This document shows, in pieces, positions 59,251-64,000 of a stretch of DNA of 64,000 nucleotides. Below the pieces are notes generated by a model. The model saw nothing but the letters and a program-made list of their open reading frames with translations, did not search any database and was not told the origin of the DNA. The position numbers and the translations under genes are program-made. Position 1 is the first letter of the stretch, and every line of letters starts with the position of its first letter. The stretch is from an uncultured Clostridia bacterium (GTDB lineage: Bacteria > Bacillota > Clostridia > Christensenellales > Borkfalkiaceae): positions 58,377 through 122,376 of the forward strand of contig CAKQWM010000006.1 in assembly GCA_934278995.1 (NCBI GenBank). Direction: 5' to 3'.

Positions 59251-60081
59251 ATGGGAACCGCTTTGAAATTTTCCAGAAAACATCTGGGCATACCTTACGG
59301 GCTTTTCCTGCTCGTTTTCGTATTGTTTCCGCTTGTTCTGATAGTAGTTTACGCTTTTACCGATGCCAACGGGCGGTTTACCTTCGCTAACTTCGTTGAC
59401 TTTTTTTCGAGAAGTTCAAATCTTTACGTTTTGCTTATAAGTTTTGCTCTCGCCGTATTAACCACGGTTATCTGCCTTCTGATAGCCTATCCGGTCGCCT
59501 ACATATTATCGAGAAGCGGCGCTAAAAAAAGGAACGTTTATCTGTTACTGTTTATACTGCCCATGTGGATAAACTTTGTTTTAAGAACCGCCGCCATGAA
59601 AGAACTTTTGTTCGCTCTCGACGGGCTGGGTATTTATAACGTTACCGACTGGTATTTCGTAAACACGGTAATCGGTATGGTTTACGACTACTTGCCGTTC
59701 ACCGTATTACCCATTTACACCGTTTTGATAAAGATAGACAAAAACGTAGTGGAAGCCTCCAACGATTTGGGCGCAAACTCCTTTCAGACTTTCGTAAGGA
59801 CGACTTTTCCGTTATCGCTTCCGGGGATAGTCAGCGCCGTTACGATGGTGCTTTTGCCGACCACTACGAGTTACGTTATTTCGGACACGCTCGGTAACAG
59901 CAAGGTTACCATTATAGGTAAACTTATAGAAAACCAGTTCAACATAGGTACTGCCGACAGTTGGCATACGGGTTCGGCAATCTCGCTTATTTTATTATTC
60001 TTTATCTTCGGTACCATGCTTTTATCGGGTAAGTTTACCGAAAATACAAGTACAAGTACGAGAGGTGGCGGATTATGGTAA
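59251..60081 (+). CDS. potB: Polyamine ABC transporter permease PotB
   Basis: A 276-residue permease with six hydrophobic helices. The ATPase-docking EAA loop reads VEASNDLGANSFQTFVRTTFPLSLPGI. The sequence FVLRTAAMKELLFALDGLG and YLPFTVLPIYTVL are typical of PotB. It starts one base after the potA stop and overlaps potC by 7 bases. It forms the membrane channel together with PotC. Confidence 0.93.
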   Translation: MGTALKFSRKHLGIPYGLFLLVFVLFPLVLIVVYAFTDANGRFTFANFVDFFSRSSNLYVLLISFALAVLTTVICLLIAYPVAYILSRSGAKKRNVYLLLFILPMWINFVLRTAAMKELLFALDGLGIYNVTDWYFVNTVIGMVYDYLPFTVLPIYTVLIKIDKNVVEASNDLGANSFQTFVRTTFPLSLPGIVSAVTMVLLPTTTSYVISDTLGNSKVTIIGKLIENQFNIGTADSWHTGSAISLILLFFIFGTMLLSGKFTENTSTSTRGGGLW

Positions 60082-60878
60082 AAAAGATTTTTCACGCTAC
60101 GTATTTGTGGCTTGTTCTTATAATTCTTTACGCTCCTGTAGTGCTTTTGGTGGTTTATAGTTTCAACGCTTCTACCGAAATCGGAAGTTGGTCAAAAGAG
60201 TGGAATTTTTCTCTCTATAAAATGTTGTTTACCGATCAAAAGATTTTAAACGCTATAAAAAACACCCTTTTGCTTGCTCTTTCCGCAAGCGCTATTTCGA
60301 CCGTTCTGGGAACCATGGGCGCAATCGGAATGTTTTACAGCAAACGAAAGGTTTTTAAAATTTTCAACACGGTAACCCAGATACCCATAGTAAACGCGGA
60401 AATCGTAACGGCGATCTCGCTTGCTTTGGTATGTTCGATTTTGCTTTTCCCGAGAACTTACGGCTCGCTTCTTATCGCGCACGTCGTGTTGACCTTTCCG
60501 TTCGTCGTAACGAGCGTTTTGCCCAAACTCAAACAAATGGATCCGAATCTTTACGAAGCGGGGCTTGATCTCGGCGCGTCGCCGCTTAAAGCGTTGTTCA
60601 CGATAACCATACCGGAAATTATGCCCGGTATAGCGTCGGGTTTTATGCTTGCCATAACTTTGTCGCTCGACGATTACATCATAACCAACTTTACAAAACC
60701 TTCGACGATAGATACTATATCGACTTACGCGTACAATGCTTACGCAAAGAACTCGGCTAATACGTCGATACCGGCGCTACGCGCGCTTTCGGCTATAATA
60801 TTTGCCGTAATAATTATTTCGGTAGTTGCGGTAAATCTTTCGGCGAACAAAAAAGTCAAGGAAAGGGAGGTAGCCTAA
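60075..60878 (+). CDS. potC: Polyamine ABC transporter permease PotC
   Basis: A 267-residue permease with six helices. The EAA loop is YEAGLDLGASPLKALFTITIPEIMPGI, followed by the PotC-type SLDDYIITNFT. The start overlaps potB by 7 bases and the stop shares one base with the potD start (TAATG), so the genes are translationally coupled. GAGAGGTGG precedes the ATG. Confidence 0.93.
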   Translation: MVKKIFHATYLWLVLIILYAPVVLLVVYSFNASTEIGSWSKEWNFSLYKMLFTDQKILNAIKNTLLLALSASAISTVLGTMGAIGMFYSKRKVFKIFNTVTQIPIVNAEIVTAISLALVCSILLFPRTYGSLLIAHVVLTFPFVVTSVLPKLKQMDPNLYEAGLDLGASPLKALFTITIPEIMPGIASGFMLAITLSLDDYIITNFTKPSTIDTISTYAYNAYAKNSANTSIPALRALSAIIFAVIIISVVAVNLSANKKVKEREVA

Positions 60879-62665
60879 TGAAAAAAGTACTTTCCGTTCT
60901 TATCGTTGCTACGATGTGCGGCGCAATTATAGGATATTCTCTTCTCGGCGTTGATTTTTCAAAGGATACCGATAACGTCGAAGTCCTTAAAATATATAAC
61001 TGGGAAGAATATATTTCGGAATCCGACGCGAACAAAATCGGCTGGTCGGATTATACTTCCGGAAACTACGAACTTAAAGGCGACGACGAATACGTCGATT
61101 TAATCTATCTGTTTGAAAGTTATTGCAAAGAAGTTCTTAACCGCAACGTCAGGGTAGAATATTCCACTTTCGGCACCAACGAAAACATGTATAACGAACT
61201 TAACCTTTCCAAAAAAGAGATTGGCGGAAAAGTAAGTTATTCTTACGACCTCGTTTGTCCGTCGGAATACATGCTTTTAAAGATGATGAAAGAGGACATG
61301 CTCGAACCGCTTTCGGATAACGGCAGAGAGGATATGAAAATTTACGACGAAAACTCATCGGAATACATCAGAAGCCTCTTTAAAAAATTGAAGATTCAGG
61401 CTAATGACGGAACCGAAAAATGCCTTTACGATTACGCAAACTGTTATATGTGGGGTACGATGGGTTACGTTTTTAATCCCGAACTCGTCGATGCGGAAGC
61501 CGCGAAACACTGGTCGCTTTTATGGGATGACAGATATTACGGCGGCGGAACCATCAAAGACAGCGTAAGAGACAGTTATATCCTCGCAATAGGTTACGTT
61601 TACCGCGACGAACTCACCGCTCTTAAAAAAGCGTACGATAACAAAGAACTCTCCGCAATCGCTTATAACGAAAAACTTACCGAAATTTTCAATAAAACGG
61701 ACGAACAATCCATTGCCAAAGCGGGCGAAGCGCTGACTTCCCTCAAATCGAGATTGTTCGGCTATGAAGTCGATAGCGGTAAAAAGGATATGGCTCAGGG
61801 CAAAATACAAATAAACTTTGCCTGGAGCGGCGACGCCGTTTATACTATGGATTTTGCCGAAGAAGCAAGCGGCGGAAAAGTCCTTTTAGAGTACGCCGTT
61901 CCCGAAGAGGGAAGCAATATCTTTTTCGACGGATGGGCGATGCCCAAAGGCGCGAACAAGGAACTTGCAAGACTGTTTATAAATTTTGTTTCGTTGCCTC
62001 AATCCGCTCGTCTTAACATGAACTATATCGGATATACTTCGTCTATCGCGGGCGACGTAATGTTTGAAAACGCTCTTGAATGGTACGGAACTTACGTTTT
62101 AATGCCGTCCGACGAAACCAACGAAGACGCCGTAAAGATTGACGACGAATATTTTACCGAAGAATATATCGGCGATCTGGACGAAGCAACCCTTGCTTCT
62201 TTGAAAACGGGCGAAAACTTATATAAAATCAATTTACCCGTATATGATGACGACAATAAATTAACAGGCGTCGAAAAAGACGTCGAAACCGAACTTTTCG
62301 TTACGGATTTATCGTATTTCTTTAACTCGGTTAAGGAAGGCGAAGACGGCTACAAAGAATATAAAATGTACACCGCCTCGCAAAACCGCCAGTGTCATAC
62401 GCAGTATCCGGGGCTTGACGTCATCAATCGTTGTACGGTTATGAAGTGTTTTTCGGACGACGAAATAAGAAGCCTTAACAATATGTGGGAAACCTCGAAA
62501 GTAGGGGGCGCTTCGCTCGGTAATCTTTTAATCGTGATAGGCGTCGTTCTTTCCGTAATTATAGTTGCGGTGATTATAACCGTTTTATATCGTAAAGACG
62601 TCATAAAACGCGTTAAAATTCATAAAAATTTAAAACTTATATCGTCTGAACCTCTTGAAAATTAA
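60878..62665 (+). CDS. potD: Polyamine-binding protein PotD with C-terminal membrane anchor
   Basis: A 595-residue protein, against about 350 for usual PotD. The N-terminal hydrophobic segment (VLSVLIVATMCGAIIGYSLLG) has no convincing lipobox. The PotD body is clear: LKIYNWEEYIS at residue ~36, YDLVCPSEYMLLKMMKEDMLEPL, MWGTMGYVFNP, FDGWAMPKGANKELARLFINF. Extra residues lie between the usual lobes and in a ~130-residue extension after NYIGYTSSIAGDVMFE. Near residues 547-570 a strong membrane helix (LLIVIGVVLSVIIVAVIITV) and a basic tail follow. The binding protein therefore seems fixed to the membrane by its C-terminus instead of a lipid. Last gene of potABCD; terminator at 62714. Confidence 0.88.
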   Translation: MKKVLSVLIVATMCGAIIGYSLLGVDFSKDTDNVEVLKIYNWEEYISESDANKIGWSDYTSGNYELKGDDEYVDLIYLFESYCKEVLNRNVRVEYSTFGTNENMYNELNLSKKEIGGKVSYSYDLVCPSEYMLLKMMKEDMLEPLSDNGREDMKIYDENSSEYIRSLFKKLKIQANDGTEKCLYDYANCYMWGTMGYVFNPELVDAEAAKHWSLLWDDRYYGGGTIKDSVRDSYILAIGYVYRDELTALKKAYDNKELSAIAYNEKLTEIFNKTDEQSIAKAGEALTSLKSRLFGYEVDSGKKDMAQGKIQINFAWSGDAVYTMDFAEEASGGKVLLEYAVPEEGSNIFFDGWAMPKGANKELARLFINFVSLPQSARLNMNYIGYTSSIAGDVMFENALEWYGTYVLMPSDETNEDAVKIDDEYFTEEYIGDLDEATLASLKTGENLYKINLPVYDDDNKLTGVEKDVETELFVTDLSYFFNSVKEGEDGYKEYKMYTASQNRQCHTQYPGLDVINRCTVMKCFSDDEIRSLNNMWETSKVGGASLGNLLIVIGVVLSVIIVAVIITVLYRKDVIKRVKIHKNLKLISSEPLEN

Positions 62666-62713
62666 AGACGTATATGGGCGTGTAACTAAGGTTAACTTAT
62701 AAACTTCTTACGA

Positions 62714-62758
62714 CCGTTTGCCGAATTTTATATTCGGCAAACGGAAAAACCGTTTTTT
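62714..62758 (+). terminator. potABCD terminator
   Basis: CCGTTTGCCGAAT (62714-62726) pairs with ATTCGGCAAACGG (62732-62744), followed by AAAAACCGTTTTTTAT. Confidence 0.8.
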
Positions 62759-63101
62759 ATTTAAAAATCAATTCGATTGACGATAATATAAATCGAAAAT
62801 ATAGTAGCGTATTTAAAGCATTAAAAATTAAAAAGTAAGCCTATAAGCCCGTTATCGGCTTTTTTTGTTGCAAATTTTCAAAAAACAACTATTAAATTAC
62901 AAACGGATGAATAGTTGCAGATATGCGCTTATATTAAACGGTTTGTCGTTCTGCCGCGTATTTACCCTTCCAAAATCCGCAAAAAACAGGAGGAAAGATA
63001 TCGTTTGACCGAGTATTTATCTGAGAAAACCGCGTACTTAAGCGTAGTCGAAAATAAATCGCTAAAATCGGCTATTTTTTTGAAAAAGGTCGAATAATCG
63101 T
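62759..63101. other. Gap between potD terminator and tRNA promoter
   Basis: About 340 bases. They contain a palindrome-family copy at 62837-62868 (GCCTATAAGCCCGTTATCGG with a T tract) and one possible short reading frame with a strong ribosome-binding site (63005-63097). Nothing else is recognised. Confidence 0.5.
63005..63097 (+). CDS. Possible 30-residue small protein
   Basis: A TTG start at 63005 with AGGAGG (62988-62993) eleven bases upstream gives a 30-residue frame with Ser/Lys-rich composition (TEYLSEKTAYLSVVENKSLK). The same frame extends upstream to 62915 but without a better site. No promoter, family or conserved neighbour is evident. The good ribosome-binding site is the only positive evidence. 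Confidence 0.25.
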   Translation: MTEYLSEKTAYLSVVENKSLKSAIFLKKVE

Positions 63102-63130
63102 TTGACAATTCATAATTCATTTGCTATAAT
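63102..63130 (+). promoter_or_regulatory. tRNA operon promoter
   Basis: TTGACA (63102-63107), 17-bp spacer, TATAAT (63125-63130) with an extended TGC before the -10 box. A full consensus, as expected for stable RNA. Confidence 0.9.
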
Positions 63131-63150
63131 TTTCGAGCATTGTGTGAAGC

Positions 63151-63224
63151 GCGGGTGTAGTTCAATGGTAGAACACCAGCCTTCCAAGCTGGTTGCGTGG
63201 GTCCGATTCCCATCACCCGCTCCA
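63151..63224 (+). tRNA. tRNA-Gly(TCC)
   Basis: 74 bases including an encoded CCA. Acceptor GCGGGTG pairs with CACCCGC, discriminator T; anticodon loop CTTCCAA between CCAGC and GCTGG. First of the cluster, 20 bases after the -10 box. Confidence 0.95.
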
Positions 63225-63266
63225 TTTATTTGCGTTGGAGTTATCCGCACACAAGCTATGCTTAAT

Positions 63267-63343
63267 GCTCCTGTAGCTCAGTCGGATAGAGCAACGGCCT
63301 TCTAAGCCGTGTGTCGGGGGTTCGAATCCCTCCAGGTGCGCCA
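63267..63343 (+). tRNA. tRNA-Arg(TCT) with an acceptor mismatch
   Basis: 77 bases including CCA. Anticodon loop CTTCTAA between CGGCC/GGCC-type arms. Acceptor GCTCCTG faces CAGGTGC: six pairs form, but position 3 opposes position 70 as U-U, where an A3-U70 pair would be expected. Other parts look normal. Confidence 0.9.
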
Positions 63344-63357
63344 TTTTAATACTTTAT

Positions 63358-63435
63358 GGCGAGAGTCGCCCAGTTGGTTAGAGCGCCGGATTGTGGTCCC
63401 GGAGGTCGTGGGTTCGAACCCCATCTCTCGCCCCA
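63358..63435 (+). tRNA. tRNA-His(GTG)
   Basis: Includes the extra G-1 (63358) opposite discriminator C and an encoded CCA. Acceptor GCGAGAG pairs with CTCTCGC; anticodon loop TTGTGGT. Confidence 0.95.
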
Positions 63436-63451
63436 TTACGTCTTTTTATAT

Positions 63452-63526
63452 TGGGGTGTCGCCAAGCGGTAAGGCACGGGATTTTGATTCCCGCATCCGT
63501 AGGTTCAAATCCTGCCACCCCAGCCA
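63452..63526 (+). tRNA. tRNA-Gln(TTG)
   Basis: 75 bases with CCA. Acceptor TGGGGTG pairs with CACCCCA, discriminator G; anticodon loop TTTTGAT. It is the substrate of the GlnRS encoded at 47.1 kb. Confidence 0.95.
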
Positions 63527-63562
63527 ATAAAATTTTTCTGCTTTTTATTCAAAAGCATCTTT

Positions 63563-63638
63563 GGTCCACTAGCTCAGGCGGTAGAGCACGTGACTTTTAA
63601 TCACGGTGTCCGGGGTTCGAGTCCCCGGTGGATCACCA
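63563..63638 (+). tRNA. tRNA-Lys(TTT)
   Basis: 76 bases with CCA. Acceptor GGTCCAC pairs with GTGGATC (one G-U pair), discriminator A; anticodon loop CTTTTAA between CGTGA and TCACG. Confidence 0.95.
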
Positions 63639-63640
63639 CC

Positions 63641-63716
63641 GGACCATTAGCTCAGTTGGCAGAGCACCTGACTCTTAATCAGGGTGTCCGGGGTTCGAGC
63701 CCCCGATGGTCCACCA
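63641..63716 (+). tRNA. tRNA-Lys(CTT)
   Basis: 76 bases with CCA, two bases after tRNA-Lys(TTT). Acceptor GGACCAT pairs with ATGGTCC; anticodon loop CTCTTAA between CCTGA and TCAGG. Closely similar to the preceding tRNA-Lys, likely a duplicate that changed anticodon. Confidence 0.95.
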
Positions 63717-63719
63717 TTT

Positions 63720-63762
63720 TACCCTGTTTCTACTAACGAGTAGGGGCAGGATAAATTTTTAT
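63720..63762 (+). terminator. Terminator inside the tRNA cluster
   Basis: CCTGTTTCTACT pairs with AGTAGGGGCAGG (with G-U pairs) around AACG, followed by ATAAATTTTTATTG. It separates six tRNAs from tRNA-Leu. Confidence 0.65.
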
Positions 63763-63860
63763 TGTTCGGCTCTTTTTACGCCGGACTTTAATTTTATTTA
63801 AATATTTTTAAAATACTTTATTTTATCAAAAACTTTTCGCTCGTTTTCGGGCGTGTTTTT

Positions 63861-63944
63861 GCGGATGTGGCGAAACCGGCAGACGCGTAAGACTTAGGAT
63901 CTTATGTCCTCGACGTGGGGGTTCAAGTCCTCTCATCCGCACCA
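63861..63944 (+). tRNA. tRNA-Leu(TAG)
   Basis: 84 bases with CCA and a long variable arm (class II). Acceptor GCGGATG pairs with CATCCGC; anticodon loop CTTAGGA between TAAGA and TCTTA. Confidence 0.95.
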
Positions 63945-63985
63945 ATTTAACGGACGGCGCTTTTGCGCCGTCCGTTAAATTTATA
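63945..63985 (+). terminator. Terminator after tRNA-Leu
   Basis: TTAACGGACGGCGC pairs with GCGCCGTCCGTTAA around TTTT, followed by ATTTATAT. Confidence 0.8.
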
Positions 63986-64000
63986 TAATAGAGGACTTGA

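Overview
The window reads as chromosomal DNA of a low-to-moderate GC, spore-lineage Clostridia-type Firmicute, probably an uncultivated gut member. Support: the gene order mrnC-rlmB-sigH and dnaX-ybaB-recR is typical of Firmicutes; a SpoIVFA/SpoIVFB-like pair is present; glycyl-tRNA synthetase is the single-chain type; promoters are strong TTGACA/TATAAT boxes with 17-bp spacers; and large secreted proteins carry BspA-type leucine-rich repeats, InlB-type B-repeats and YDG-type repeats, as is common in gut Clostridia. A genus cannot be named from sequence reading alone.

Layout. 1-1.7 kb: 3' part of a secreted protein gene. 1.9-7.9 kb: information-processing genes (DEDDh exonuclease, mrnC, rlmB, sigH, dnaX, ybaB, recR). 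8.0-11.3 kb: 4-alpha-glucanotransferase and an MFS transporter with a structured leader. 11.6-19.0 kb (minus): a 2,471-residue LRR lipoprotein built from recently duplicated blocks. 19.4-21.1 kb: SpoIVFA/SpoIVFB-like pair. 21.4-24.4 kb (minus): solute-binding lipoprotein followed by a membrane-bound LuxR-type regulator, with no ABC permease or ATPase beside it. 24.6-42.4 kb: an accessory island of two zinc-ribbon proteins and five large surface proteins, bracketed by two same-orientation clusters of non-coding repeats. 42.8-45.3 kb (minus): DUF1538-type membrane protein plus two PII-like proteins. 45.5-56.7 kb: glyQS, glnS, cvpA, a PlsC-like acyltransferase, a YfcC-type carrier, an ABC-F ATPase and small membrane proteins. 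57.0-62.7 kb: XRE-cupin regulator and potABCD polyamine importer. 63.1-64.0 kb: seven tRNA genes.

Recurring non-coding structure is a main feature. A palindromic element (core close to TATAAGCCCGTTATCGGGC) occurs about fifteen times, nearly always between genes and often as a terminator hairpin. Three genes have a good promoter whose predicted start site falls on or within a few bases of the start codon and lack a Shine-Dalgarno sequence, so they may be transcribed without a leader.

The best candidates for undescribed biology are the repeat-flanked surface-protein island with its shared Cys module, the solute-binding protein/membrane LuxR pair, the DUF1538/double PII operon, and the dispersed palindrome family. 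All functional statements are by recognition of sequence patterns; no database search was run.
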